From positions 372,001 to 436,000 of the forward strand of contig JACPYP010000016.1 in NCBI GenBank assembly GCA_016195985.1: a DNA stretch of 64,000 bases. Direction: 5' to 3'. The position numbers were made by a program, and so were the translations under genes. This stretch comes from Acidobacteriota bacterium. Lineage in GTDB: Bacteria; Acidobacteriota; Holophagae; Holophagales; Holophagaceae. The notes beneath the pieces are model-generated. The model had not been told where the DNA came from. It ran no database searches and worked only from the letters and a program-made list of their open reading frames with translations. Positions 17,875-27,172 of the stretch are shown here, piece by piece (the stretch's first letter is position 1; each line of letters starts with the position of its first letter).

Positions 17875-19452
17875 CTACTCCTGATTCCGGGGACAGGGCT
17901 GGAAGCGCCAATCCACGTGTTCCCCGTAGGCCATGGTCTTGTCCACCAGGCGGTAGAGCTCGGGGTCGTGGGCCTTGAGGGCTTCGCGGGTGGTGATGGG
18001 CCGGTCCGCCTTCAGGGGCGCGAAGCCGTCGCCGGCGGCGTCGAAATAGGCGGAGACGCCGGCGGTCCAGTAGGCGAAGCGGTCCTGGGCGCCGGGCGTC
18101 CCGCGCCATAGCCCCAGCTGAGCCGCATGGGCGAAGGCGGCCCGCACCTGGGCGTCGAAGCGCACGTCCATGCGCTGGACGCGCAGCTCGTACTGCTGCC
18201 GCTCGGCCCCCTTCCGCTCGAAGGCGGCATCCACCAGGCGTCCGCCGGCGGCGGTGTAGACGGCCTTGGCGAGCACGCTGAGGGTCATGCATTCCCCGGC
18301 GAAGGGCTCGCCGGGAAGGCTGAGGACGTTCTCCTCGGGCACCACCATCAGCTTCAGCTCCGGGGCGTAGTCCAGGAAGCGCACCTCGTCGAAGCCGTGG
18401 GCGGCCTTGTCCGCCTTGAGTTCGGGGAGATCGCTCAGGCTTTCGCCCCGGCCCAGCACCACCAGCCGCGCCCCCTGGTGGATGAGCACCTTCAGGAGGT
18501 CGTGGCGGTAGGCGAACAGCTTGCGGATGGTGTCGTTGGCCTTCAGCAGCGCCCGGTCGCTCACCTTGGCGGTGCCCAGCACCGGGAACTCCCGGGCGTA
18601 GGTGAGCTTGGTGTAGACGGAGGCGGCGCCCAGGGCGGGCGGGGGGGCGATGACCGAGGGCTGGCTACGCAGAGGGCGCAGCCGCCAGTCCTGGGCCGGG
18701 CTGAGGTGGAAGACCCGGTGGACGAAGGCATAGGCCTCGGGCTGGTACCGCTTCAGCCCCTCCCGGGTGGTCACGGGGCCGTGGTTCCAGTTGTTGCCGC
18801 GCTCGCAGTCGAAGTACATGGTGACCAGCTCGGCCCAGTATTCGGTGGCGCTGGATCCTGCGTAGGTGTTGTGGAATAGCCCCTGGGCCACGGCCCGGCG
18901 GTACAGCGCCTCCAGGTTCTTCTGCCAGCTGGGGTCCATGCGGGCCAGGGTGGCGTCGATGGTGTGGGCGAATTCGTGGAGCCCCACGCTCATGTCGTCG
19001 TAGCGGTCGTTGGCCAGGTTCAGGAGGTTCTCTTCGCCGAAGCTGGTGACATCGTCTCCGCCGGTGCCGCGCACCCGCTCGTTCCAGAAGGCCGGGTCGG
19101 GCGTGTCCCGGTAGTCGGGAAGGTCCGTGTAGACCTGGTCCTTGCCGATGATGACCAGCCGCGTGCCGAAGGCGGCCATGGCCTGGATGATGTCGGGCCG
19201 CCCCGCCAGCACGTGGGTGACGATGTCGTAGGTGCGGTGCAGGGCCTCGTCAGCCACGGCCTCCCCAGCCAGCACCGGCATGCCCTGGATATCGAGGCTC
19301 TTGCGGTAGAAGGCCCGGGCGGTCTCCCGGCGCTTCGCCTCGAAGGTGCTGAACATCTTTTCGGTGGGAGGCTTCACCGGGGGAATGGCCTGGGCCAGGA
19401 GCGGAAGGCAAAAGGCCAGAAAAGCCGGGGGCAGGAATCGATGGATGGTCAC
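17875..19452 (-). CDS. Exported zincin metallopeptidase with a degenerate second copy of its domain
   Basis: A 525-residue secreted protein (GTG start with AGGAG at 7 bases; signal peptide about 1-22) built from two tandem homologous halves (about 50-260 and 280-518). The first half has a zinc site GLHEFAHTID (H159, E160, H163) and the downstream gluzincin glutamate in YWAELVTMYF (about E208). This matches the anthrax-lethal-factor-like (M34/ATLF) fold, which includes the Pro-Pro endopeptidases. The second half keeps the scaffold (ITTREALKAHDPELY against VTTREGLKRYQPEAY; DWRFQP against DWRLRP) but has lost HExxH and reads YWTAGVSAYF at the third ligand, so it should be inactive. It may bind substrate. 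Pro-Pro specificity is inference from the operon. Confidence 0.72.
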   Translation of the reverse strand: MTIHRFLPPAFLAFCLPLLAQAIPPVKPPTEKMFSTFEAKRRETARAFYRKSLDIQGMPVLAGEAVADEALHRTYDIVTHVLAGRPDIIQAMAAFGTRLVIIGKDQVYTDLPDYRDTPDPAFWNERVRGTGGDDVTSFGEENLLNLANDRYDDMSVGLHEFAHTIDATLARMDPSWQKNLEALYRRAVAQGLFHNTYAGSSATEYWAELVTMYFDCERGNNWNHGPVTTREGLKRYQPEAYAFVHRVFHLSPAQDWRLRPLRSQPSVIAPPPALGAASVYTKLTYAREFPVLGTAKVSDRALLKANDTIRKLFAYRHDLLKVLIHQGARLVVLGRGESLSDLPELKADKAAHGFDEVRFLDYAPELKLMVVPEENVLSLPGEPFAGECMTLSVLAKAVYTAAGGRLVDAAFERKGAERQQYELRVQRMDVRFDAQVRAAFAHAAQLGLWRGTPGAQDRFAYWTAGVSAYFDAAGDGFAPLKADRPITTREALKAHDPELYRLVDKTMAYGEHVDWRFQPCPRNQE

Positions 19453-19498
19453 GCCAGGTCTCCTGAAGTGGAATCGCCGGGACCGGCTATTGCGCCGG

Positions 19499-21982
19499 TT
19501 ACTGCACAGCCCATTCGTAGAGGCCCGCCGAGAGCCCCGGTTTGAGTCGCACTTCGAGGCGGAGGCCGGTGGTGGCCACGGGGGCGAAGGTGGTGTTCAG
19601 CAGGACGCCGCGGGTGGTGGGGTAGGCGGCGCCGCTGACGGGCTGCCATCCGCCCTCCTTGGTGCGGTAGAGCAGGCGCCAGGATTCCGGCACGGCGCAG
19701 CCGCCGCCCGCAGGCTGGTCGTCGAACCAGCACACGGACACCTGGGATACGGTGGCAGGGGCCTTGAACTGGTAGTCCACCCACTCCACGCCGCCGTTGT
19801 GGGGCCAGAAGTCGAAGTGGGGCGCGAAGCCGTCGGTGGCGTTCTGGGGCACCAGCTGATCGCTCAGCGCCTCGGTGCCCATGCCCTGCCGCATGAAGGA
19901 GACGGTCACCTTGCTTTCGGAAGCCAGGGTGGGTTTGGGGGGCAGGGGCACGTCCTTCGCGTCGGTGGGCAGCCAGACCTGCATGGGCGAGGGGCCGCGG
20001 TTCGCCCATGCGAAATAGGGAATGGCGGTCACGGTGGCGGCGGTCGAGGCGGTTCCGCCGTCCTTGAGGCGGGAGATGCGGTGGGCTCCCTGGATGTCCA
20101 GCACGGTCACGCCGCCCAGGAATCCGGGCCGGCTCACGGGCTTCACGTCATGAAGGGCGGGAACCGCCACGTCGAAGACATCGCCGCCGTTGTCGCTGCC
20201 TTCCAGGCAGTAGACCATGGGCCCGCGCTCCAGCGCCACGCGGCCGCGGGTGGCCGCCACATGGGCGTTGCCCACCACCGTGCGCACGGGCATGGGCAGA
20301 TCCACTTCCACCGTGTCTCCCTGGCGCCAGGTCCGGGTGAGGATGGCGTAGCCGTCCCGCAGCTCGGCCGGGACCGTCTTGCCGTTCACGGAGACCGTCC
20401 AGGCCCCGGCTTCAGCCCCGGTGCCGGCCAGGGCATTCCGGTAGGCGTAGAGGTCGCTGGGCAGGGGCTGGCCCTTGGTCCAGCCGGGAATGCGGATGCA
20501 GAGGCTGAAGGCGCCGGGCCGCTTGGGGTCGACCCCCATGCGGATCCGCCCGGACCAGGGATAGTCCGTGGTCTGGCTCAGGGCCACCTTGGTGCCCGCC
20601 ACTTCGGCGGTGGCCTGGCTCTGGGCGTAGAGGTTCACGAAGAGGCGGTCGTCCTTCACGGCGTACATGTAGCCCGATAGTGCGGCCAGGGTGCGCAGGA
20701 CGTTGGGCGGGCAGCAGGCGCAGCCGAACCAGGGGGCCCTGCCGGCATGCCCGTGGTTGTTCCGGCTCTTGCCGTCGTAGACCAGGGGGTTGGGATAGAA
20801 GAAGCGGTCGCCGCTGAGGGAGACGCCGCTGAGGAAGCCGTTGTAGAGGGTGCGCTCGAAGACATCCATGAACTTGGACTCGCCGGTCATGAGGAACATG
20901 CGGTGGTTCCACATCAGGTTGGCGATGGCGGCGCAGGTCTCGTTGTAGGCGCGCTGGGGCAGCTCGTAATCGTCGCCGAAGGCTTCGCCCGAGCCACGGG
21001 CGCCGATGCCGCCCGTGATGTAGAGCTTGCGGCCCACCACGTTGTCCCAGATGCGGGTGATGGCCTTCATGTAGCTGGGATCGCCGGTGAGGGCGGCCAC
21101 GTCGGCCATGCCCGAATACATGTAGCCGGCCCGCACGGCGTGGCCCACGGCCTCGTCCTGGTCCACCACGCGCTTGTGCATCTGGGCGTAGGTGTCGCCG
21201 CCGGGGCCGCGGACATCCAGGAAGAACTTGGCGAGCTTGATCCAGCGCTCGTCGCCCGTGGCCCGGTAGAGCTTGGCCAGGCCCATTTCCACCACCTGGT
21301 GGCCGGGGGCGATCTTCAGGTCCCCCTTGCCGAAATCCTTCCACAGCAGCTCGGCGCTCTTCAGGCAGACGTCAAGCAGGGCCCGCTTGCCCGTGGCCTG
21401 GTAGTAGGCCGTGCCCGCCTCGTAGAGGTGGCCCAGGTTGTAGAGCTCGTGGCTGAGGTCGGGGTCGTTGAGCCAGCGCTTTTGATGGATCCACGGGTGG
21501 GCGGGCGAATCCGGGTGCATGGTGCGCCAGGTGTACAGGTAGCCGTCCGGCTCCTGGGCTGCGGCGATCCGGGTGATGATGCCGTCGCAGAGGGCTTCCA
21601 GGGCGGGGTCCCGCTGGAGGCTCAGGGCGTAGGCGGCGCCCTCGATGCTCTTGTAGGCGTCCGAATCGTCGAAGGTGTACTCGGTGAGAGGCTTCATCTG
21701 GAAGTCCTTCTCGCCGGCGGCCCGGCGCCGCATCACCTCGGCGGCCTGGTCGAAGTTCTTGATGCGCCCGGTGGCCTCGCACTGCTCGAAGGCGAAGGGC
21801 AGGGTCACCTTCCGGTTCACCTCCTGGCGGGGCTGCCAGAAGCCCCCGGTGATGCGCACGGAGGTGAAGGGCACAGGCTTCACCGGGTAGTCGGCGGCGG
21901 TGGCGAAGGTGGCGCAGAGGGCGAGGGCGGGGCCCAGGGCCCTCCAGGGGGAAGGCAGGATGCGGGGTTTGAAGGAAAGCAT
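19499..21982 (-). CDS. GH127-type beta-L-arabinofuranosidase (DUF1680 family)
   Basis: Exported (alpha/alpha)6-barrel enzyme. Signal peptide about 1-30. The GH127 zinc-thiolate site is present: Glu in GSGEAF (about E333, acid/base), E348 and C350 in YNETCAA, and the cysteine pair in GCACCPPN (about C423/C424, one being the nucleophile). The family prototype, HypBA1 of Bifidobacterium longum, removes beta-1,2-linked L-arabinofuranose from the short arabinose chains on extensin hydroxyproline. The C-terminal beta-sandwich (about 690-827) is a possible carbohydrate-binding region. Start ATG with GGAG. A second family member follows directly upstream in the operon. Confidence 0.88.
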   Translation of the reverse strand: MLSFKPRILPSPWRALGPALALCATFATAADYPVKPVPFTSVRITGGFWQPRQEVNRKVTLPFAFEQCEATGRIKNFDQAAEVMRRRAAGEKDFQMKPLTEYTFDDSDAYKSIEGAAYALSLQRDPALEALCDGIITRIAAAQEPDGYLYTWRTMHPDSPAHPWIHQKRWLNDPDLSHELYNLGHLYEAGTAYYQATGKRALLDVCLKSAELLWKDFGKGDLKIAPGHQVVEMGLAKLYRATGDERWIKLAKFFLDVRGPGGDTYAQMHKRVVDQDEAVGHAVRAGYMYSGMADVAALTGDPSYMKAITRIWDNVVGRKLYITGGIGARGSGEAFGDDYELPQRAYNETCAAIANLMWNHRMFLMTGESKFMDVFERTLYNGFLSGVSLSGDRFFYPNPLVYDGKSRNNHGHAGRAPWFGCACCPPNVLRTLAALSGYMYAVKDDRLFVNLYAQSQATAEVAGTKVALSQTTDYPWSGRIRMGVDPKRPGAFSLCIRIPGWTKGQPLPSDLYAYRNALAGTGAEAGAWTVSVNGKTVPAELRDGYAILTRTWRQGDTVEVDLPMPVRTVVGNAHVAATRGRVALERGPMVYCLEGSDNGGDVFDVAVPALHDVKPVSRPGFLGGVTVLDIQGAHRISRLKDGGTASTAATVTAIPYFAWANRGPSPMQVWLPTDAKDVPLPPKPTLASESKVTVSFMRQGMGTEALSDQLVPQNATDGFAPHFDFWPHNGGVEWVDYQFKAPATVSQVSVCWFDDQPAGGGCAVPESWRLLYRTKEGGWQPVSGAAYPTTRGVLLNTTFAPVATTGLRLEVRLKPGLSAGLYEWAVQ

Positions 21983-22012
21983 GGCTGCTCCAGAACGGGG
22001 AGGGATCAGAGC

Positions 22013-24373
22013 TTAGCGCTGGGCATCCGCGCGGATGGTCCTGACGCCGAAGATGGCTGGGGTTTCGCTGTCCGGGGCCGCCTCGATGCGGACGGTGACC
22101 GTTTTCTTGCCCTGGACCAGGGCCTGGGGCACGGCGTATTCCCGGTCGAAGAAGCGCGGGACGCCGCCGCGCTCGATGACCTCGTCCGCCACTTTGCGGC
22201 CGTCCACGAGAACGCTGAAGGTGCGCTTGCGCCATTCATCCTGGAAATAGGTCAGGACCACGGAGGTGGGATGGGCCGTGTCCACGGGCATGTCGAAGGA
22301 GAACCACTGCTTCGCGTGGCGGAAGGGGCGGCCCTGGATCCGGCGCATCTCCTCGAGGATCAGGCCCTCGCCCTTGAAGTTGAAATCGCGTTCGGGCTGC
22401 ATCTCGCCGGGCTGGGCGTAGGCGACGGTGGCCAGCTGGAGCCTGCGTTGGCGTTCCGCGGCCTGGGCGTACTCGGCGGAGCGGGCCTGCCACTCCTTGG
22501 GCGTGAACAGATCGAAGTAGACGGCGTAGGAGCGGCGGTGCAGCTGGAAGAAGGGAACCAGGTCCACTTCGTGGGGATTGCCTGCGCCTTCGGTGCGGAA
22601 CTGGCCGGGCTTCCCGGGGACGGGTTTGATCCACTCGTCCAGGGGCCGCTCAGCGGCCACCAGCACGGGCACGTTGCCTTCCTTCCAGGTTTCGAAGTTC
22701 TCCTCGGCGCCCAGGTTGCCGGCCAGCACCAGCGGGCCCCAGAGGATGGCGGCCCGGCGCGGGTTGTCCGGCAGCGCTTCGAGGCGCAGCTTTTTCGGCA
22801 TGAGCAGGCGCACCACGTCGCCGCTCTTCCAGGTGCGGGTGATCTCCACATAGGCGCCGGGCTTGGCCAGGGACGGCAGGCTCTCGCCGTTGACCTGGAC
22901 CTGGAAGCCTTCCTGGGCCCAGGCGGGACGGCGCAGGTTCAGGGTGAAGGCCCTGGGGGCCTTCACGGTGAAGGTGAGGGTGGCCTGGTCGCCCAGGGGC
23001 ATGTCCGTGGTGGTGGCCACGGATACTCCGGCGGCTTCCCAGGCGGCGGTGGAGGGCGCGTAGAGGTTGACCCAGAACCGGTTCCCGGCCTCGTAGTAGA
23101 TGCCGAAGGCGTGCAGGGCGTGACTTTCCATGCCCGACCCCACGCAGCAGGTGAAGTCGTGGTCGAGATCCTGGTACTCGTGCTGCACGCCCCGGCCCAC
23201 GGGCACCATGTAGCAGGTGCGGCCGTCCTGGGGATCCATGGAGGCCAGGATGTGGTTGAACAGGGCCCGCTCGTGGAATTCCGCGTAGTGGGGATCCGGG
23301 CGCAGGGCGAAGAGCTTCCTGGCCATCTTGATCATGTTGTAGACGTTGCAGGTCTCGGCAGTGCGGCCGTCGACGCTGTCCGACATGCGGTCGGCGTCGA
23401 AGAAGTACTCGTTCTTGCCGTGGCCGCCGGTGGCGAAGGTGTGGTGCTGGGCTACACGGTCCCAGAAGAAGGAAGCCGCGAAGCCGTCTCCGGAATCGCC
23501 GGTGTAGGCGTAGCGCGCCAGGTTGCCCATGAGCTTGGGCACCTGCGTGTTGCCGTGCAGGCCGCTCAGCTTGTCCTCGTGCCGCTTCAGGGGATCGAGC
23601 ACCGCGGTGTGCTCGAACTTGTAGGAGAGGTCGAGCCAGCGCCGGTCCCCGGTGTCGGCGTAGAGATCCGCCAGCACTTCGTTCATGGCGCCGAATTCGG
23701 TGTTGAGCATCTTCTGGAGCTGGGCGTCGTTCAGCCCGGCGAGGGTGCGCTCCGCCCAGGCGGCGAACTTGATCTCGATGGCCAGGGCCAGGGGGTTCCC
23801 GGTGCAGCGGTAGGCGTCCCTCAGCCCGGCGTAGATCTTGTGCTGGACGTACCAGGGCGACCAGAGGCCGTTGAGGTCGAAGCCGCCGGAGCGGATGTCG
23901 CCGCGCGCCACTTCCTGGAACCGCTCCTTGCCCATCTCCAGGGCGCCCAGGTAGCCGTCGCCCTGCTTGTCCTGGACCACCTTGAGTTCGGCCAGGATGT
24001 AATCCACCTTGGTTTTGAAGCGGGGGTCGCCCGTGGCGCTGCCCATCAGGCTGATGGCGGACAGGTAGTGGCCCAGGATGTGGCCGGAGAGGTTCTTGCC
24101 GTCGCCGTCCCAGCCGCCGTAGGGCTGGGCCTTGGGCTGGAGGCCGGCCCGCTTGCGGAAGTTGGCCAGCATCCGGTCCGGCTCCAGCCGGAGCAGGTAG
24201 GCGGCATCCAGATCCTGGGCCTGCTTGAGCGGACCGCCGGTGAGGCGGACGGACTGGAGGGGCAGGGGCCGCGCCGCGTCGGCGATGACGGGCTGGATGG
24301 GCCGGGCGACCTGGGCTGGGGCCAGGGCGGCGAACAGACAGAAGGGGATGATGGCTTGCACAGGGGCTTTCAC
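22013..24373 (-). CDS. GH127/GH146-type beta-L-arabinofuranosidase (DUF1680 family)
   Basis: The second, divergent member of the GH127 superfamily in this operon. Exported (signal about 1-21). Catalytic elements: Glu in GGHGKNEYF (about E322), E340 and C342 in AETCNVYN, and the cysteine pair in FTCCVGSGMESH (about C409/C410). The spacing and the GSGMESH motif differ from the neighbour and resemble the GH146-like branch. The C-terminal domains (about 600-786) are beta-rich. It starts at GTG, which overlaps the stop of the GH51 gene by 4 bases (GTGA), indicating translational coupling. Two differing beta-arabinofuranosidases imply two linkages or chain lengths. Confidence 0.85.
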   Translation of the reverse strand: MKAPVQAIIPFCLFAALAPAQVARPIQPVIADAARPLPLQSVRLTGGPLKQAQDLDAAYLLRLEPDRMLANFRKRAGLQPKAQPYGGWDGDGKNLSGHILGHYLSAISLMGSATGDPRFKTKVDYILAELKVVQDKQGDGYLGALEMGKERFQEVARGDIRSGGFDLNGLWSPWYVQHKIYAGLRDAYRCTGNPLALAIEIKFAAWAERTLAGLNDAQLQKMLNTEFGAMNEVLADLYADTGDRRWLDLSYKFEHTAVLDPLKRHEDKLSGLHGNTQVPKLMGNLARYAYTGDSGDGFAASFFWDRVAQHHTFATGGHGKNEYFFDADRMSDSVDGRTAETCNVYNMIKMARKLFALRPDPHYAEFHERALFNHILASMDPQDGRTCYMVPVGRGVQHEYQDLDHDFTCCVGSGMESHALHAFGIYYEAGNRFWVNLYAPSTAAWEAAGVSVATTTDMPLGDQATLTFTVKAPRAFTLNLRRPAWAQEGFQVQVNGESLPSLAKPGAYVEITRTWKSGDVVRLLMPKKLRLEALPDNPRRAAILWGPLVLAGNLGAEENFETWKEGNVPVLVAAERPLDEWIKPVPGKPGQFRTEGAGNPHEVDLVPFFQLHRRSYAVYFDLFTPKEWQARSAEYAQAAERQRRLQLATVAYAQPGEMQPERDFNFKGEGLILEEMRRIQGRPFRHAKQWFSFDMPVDTAHPTSVVLTYFQDEWRKRTFSVLVDGRKVADEVIERGGVPRFFDREYAVPQALVQGKKTVTVRIEAAPDSETPAIFGVRTIRADAQR

Positions 24374-26376
24374 GGGATCTCTTTCACGAGGGGAAGGCGC
24401 AGGATGGTCAGGGATTGGGGAGGGAGGGTCCGGGTGAATTCGGGCCCCGGAATGTCCACCTCGGAGGTGGCGGGCGCGACCTTGGGCGGCGCGCCCACGG
24501 GGTTCTCATCGGCAAGGCCGGCGCTGAGCACCGTGAGGCGGCCCTTCCCGGCCAGGGACTGGAATCCCTGCAGCCGCACGGCGAGATCCGAGGGGCGGTG
24601 ACCGGCGTTGACCACCTTGAGCACCACCTCGCGGGTGGCCTCGTCCAGCGCGGCGGTGGTGTAGAGGCCCGCCGTGGCGGTGGCCGAGGGGGCCAGGGCC
24701 AGCTCCACGGGGAGCACCCGGCTGGCCCGGTTCCCGGAGAAAAGGTGCTGCACCCAGTAGGAGGGCGTCGGCGCGGATTGGAGGCTGTCGAACCAGATGA
24801 GGTTCGGGGACCACTGCCAGGCGTCCACGCTGGCAAGGAGAGGCGCGTAGGAGGCCAGGCGCACCACGTCGGCGTTGCGCTCGAGGCCGGTCATGAAGGC
24901 GGCTTCGGACAGGGCGGCTTCCCAGGAATTGGGCCTCGGCGCCCCTGGCGCGGGCCGCGCGGGGTGGGCGGCGTATTCGCCCGCGAACACCTTGGGGCCG
25001 GTGCGGGGGTAGGCGTCGTAGCGATGGGCGTTGTTGAAGAACCAGGCCGGGGGCGCGTAGTAGTGCTCGTCCACCAGGTCGGCCTTCCGGGCCCGCAGGC
25101 CGGCCCAGAGGGTGTCGAAGTCCGCGCCGCCCATCCAGGGACCGGCGCTGCCGATGATCTGGATCTGCGGGTGCTTGGCCTTGATGGCCTGCTCGAAGCG
25201 GCTGAAGCGGTCCAGGTATTCCGGGCCCCACTGCTCGTTCCCCACGGCGAGGAACTTGAGGCCGAAGGGGGCCGCGTGGCCCATGGCCGCCCGGAGCTTG
25301 CCCCAGCGGCTGGAGGGGGCGCCGTTGGCGAATTCGATGAGGTCCAGGGCGTCCTGGATGAAGGGTTCCAGCCGGTCGAGGGGCACCATCTCCCCCGTCT
25401 CGAACTGGCAGGCCATGCCGCAGCTGAGCACCGGCAGCGGCTCCGCGCCCAGGTCGGCGCAGAGCTGGAAGAATTCGAAGAAGCCCAGCTGGAAGGACTG
25501 CTGGTAGTCCGCGGCGAAGCGGCCCTCGCCCGCCAGGTTGTCGAGCCAGCGGTTGGGCATGGGACGCCGGGCGTCGACCGGTCCCACCGTCTGCTTCCAC
25601 TGGTAGCGGTTGGCGAGGTCGTGGCCTTCCACCACGCAGCCCCCGGGGAAGCGCACGAAGCCGGGTTTCATGTCGGCCAGGAGGCGCATGAGGTCGGGGC
25701 GGAAGCCATGCTTGGCCGCCACCGGCATCAGGGAGACCGCGTCGAGGTCCACCTGGCCGGGGCCTTCCAGGGTCAGCTCCAACCGGCCGCCGGGGTCCGT
25801 GGCCGCCGGATCGAGCTGCAATTCAAAATGGGCCCAGACGGGACTGTCCACCCGCACCTGCCCCCCGGCCAGGATGCGGTTTTCAGCCCCTCGGAGGGTG
25901 GCACGGAGGAGCACCGGTGCCGCCCCCCGCCGGGCCCAAAGGGTCAAACGCAAGGCCTCTCCGGCCTTGACTCCCATTCCGCGGAATCCCTCGTTGCCGA
26001 CGCCATAGCCCTCGTCAGGAGCTTGGGACTGGAGACGGAGGTAGTGGGGATTCTCCGGAATGGCTGGTTTCTCGTCCTGGATGGTCATGGTGCCGCGGGC
26101 ATGCTTGCGCCGCACCTCGAACCAGCCCTGAAGGCGGTTGGGAAACTCGAAGGAGCGGTTCTTCACCAGCTCCGCCCAGAGGCCCCCATCCGCCGCGAAA
26201 TTGATGTCTTCAAAAAAAACGCCCCACATGGCCGGGTTGATGGCGGCGCCAGGCTTCCGGGCATCGACGGTGAGGACGGCCGACGGGACGCGGGGGCTCC
26301 GGTCCGGGGGCTGGGCTCCCAGCCAGGGAATGCCGGCCGCCAACACCAAGAGGGATGCGAATCGGATGGATCTCAC
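24370..26376 (-). CDS. GH51 alpha-L-arabinofuranosidase
   Basis: Exported retaining alpha-L-arabinofuranosidase. The proton-donor Glu lies in AVGNEQWGPEY (about E381 from the chosen start) and the nucleophile in VFAGEYAAH (about E467), within a (beta/alpha)8 barrel. An N-terminal beta-rich insert (about 80-215) looks like a CBM4-type module, and a C-terminal beta-sandwich closes the protein. The frame is open 25 codons further up to an ATG without a ribosome site. The GTG at 26376, preceded by AAGG, yields a clean signal peptide starting RSIRFASLLVLAAG and is preferred. Its stop overlaps the start of the next gene. It would remove alpha-linked arabinose, complementary to the two beta-enzymes. 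Confidence 0.88.
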   Translation of the reverse strand: MRSIRFASLLVLAAGIPWLGAQPPDRSPRVPSAVLTVDARKPGAAINPAMWGVFFEDINFAADGGLWAELVKNRSFEFPNRLQGWFEVRRKHARGTMTIQDEKPAIPENPHYLRLQSQAPDEGYGVGNEGFRGMGVKAGEALRLTLWARRGAAPVLLRATLRGAENRILAGGQVRVDSPVWAHFELQLDPAATDPGGRLELTLEGPGQVDLDAVSLMPVAAKHGFRPDLMRLLADMKPGFVRFPGGCVVEGHDLANRYQWKQTVGPVDARRPMPNRWLDNLAGEGRFAADYQQSFQLGFFEFFQLCADLGAEPLPVLSCGMACQFETGEMVPLDRLEPFIQDALDLIEFANGAPSSRWGKLRAAMGHAAPFGLKFLAVGNEQWGPEYLDRFSRFEQAIKAKHPQIQIIGSAGPWMGGADFDTLWAGLRARKADLVDEHYYAPPAWFFNNAHRYDAYPRTGPKVFAGEYAAHPARPAPGAPRPNSWEAALSEAAFMTGLERNADVVRLASYAPLLASVDAWQWSPNLIWFDSLQSAPTPSYWVQHLFSGNRASRVLPVELALAPSATATAGLYTTAALDEATREVVLKVVNAGHRPSDLAVRLQGFQSLAGKGRLTVLSAGLADENPVGAPPKVAPATSEVDIPGPEFTRTLPPQSLTILRLPLVKEIP

Positions 26377-26462
26377 GGGCACCTTGTCATCCCGCCGGAG
26401 GGGCGGGTTCAAAGAGAGATGACGGGAAGGGCGCAGGGCCCTCCCCGCCATTTTGAGGCCAG

Positions 26463-27155
26463 CTAGAAGCGGTAGGATCCCGTCAGCGTCAGGTAGGCCG
26501 GACGGCTGGGGTTTCCGCCCTTTTCATAGGGCATGGTGGCGGCATCCTTGGAGCGCCACTCGGTGAAGACGTAGGTCAGGTTCAGCTCGATGTCCTTGGC
26601 GACGGGGAGGCCGAGGCCCACGCGCCATCCCGCGCGCCAGTTGCGGTCCCCCTGCGGCTCGTTCGGGTTTACGCGCGTCACGAACCACTGATGCAGCGAA
26701 GGGCCGAGGAAGACATTGAAGGGGACGTTGCCGAGCTTGACCGGGTGGATCATGTCGAAGCCGATGAAATTGCCGCGGACATCGTAGGAGAACTTCCGCT
26801 CGAAGACAGTCATGGCGCTCTGCTGGCTGGGCGTCATGGCCTGGTAGGTGGAGTAGGGAATGGTCTCACTCCCGTTGCCGCGGTCCACCCGCAGCCAAGG
26901 GCTGAAGCCCGAATCCCCCGGAATGGTCACCGTGCCGCCGTAGACACGGTACTGCAATCCATCCCAGGAGGCGGGCGCCCCGATGTAGCCGAGCTCGAGG
27001 GTGTAGCCATGGCCCTTGTTGGTCATGTCCCGGGTATCGCCCTGGCTGCTGACCAGGCCTCCCTTGATGTACAGGTTGAGCGGCCCCTCGGCGAGCAGGG
27101 GAGTGGCGGCGGCGGCCAACGCCAGCCCCGCGATCATGATGGTGGTTCTTTTCAT
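26463..27155 (-). CDS. Small outer-membrane beta-barrel protein behind the TonB receptor
   Basis: A 230-residue exported protein with a Sec signal (MKRTTIMIAGLALAAAATPLLA), about 8-10 predicted amphipathic strands and the terminal motif LTGSYRF. Strong ribosome site (GAGGAG). It follows the TonB receptor by 17 bp, mirroring the order TonB receptor then small barrel at 1-3448. No SusD-like helical lipoprotein is present in either place. Function unknown; an accessory of the receptor is the simplest idea. Confidence 0.75.
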   Translation of the reverse strand: MKRTTIMIAGLALAAAATPLLAEGPLNLYIKGGLVSSQGDTRDMTNKGHGYTLELGYIGAPASWDGLQYRVYGGTVTIPGDSGFSPWLRVDRGNGSETIPYSTYQAMTPSQQSAMTVFERKFSYDVRGNFIGFDMIHPVKLGNVPFNVFLGPSLHQWFVTRVNPNEPQGDRNWRAGWRVGLGLPVAKDIELNLTYVFTEWRSKDAATMPYEKGGNPSRPAYLTLTGSYRF

Positions 27156-27172
27156 GTGAATCTCCTCGGGCC

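Noticed and set aside
15301-18111. A 936-codon plus-strand frame opposite the GH36-type gene
   Set aside because: Shadow frame; the minus strand carries signal peptide, catalytic motifs and ribosome site.
20747-24601. A 1284-codon open frame on the plus strand
   Set aside because: It is the complement of the two GH127-type genes. Its product is rich in Gly/Ala/Val/Glu/His without domains and it has no ribosome site; high GC keeps the antisense frame open.
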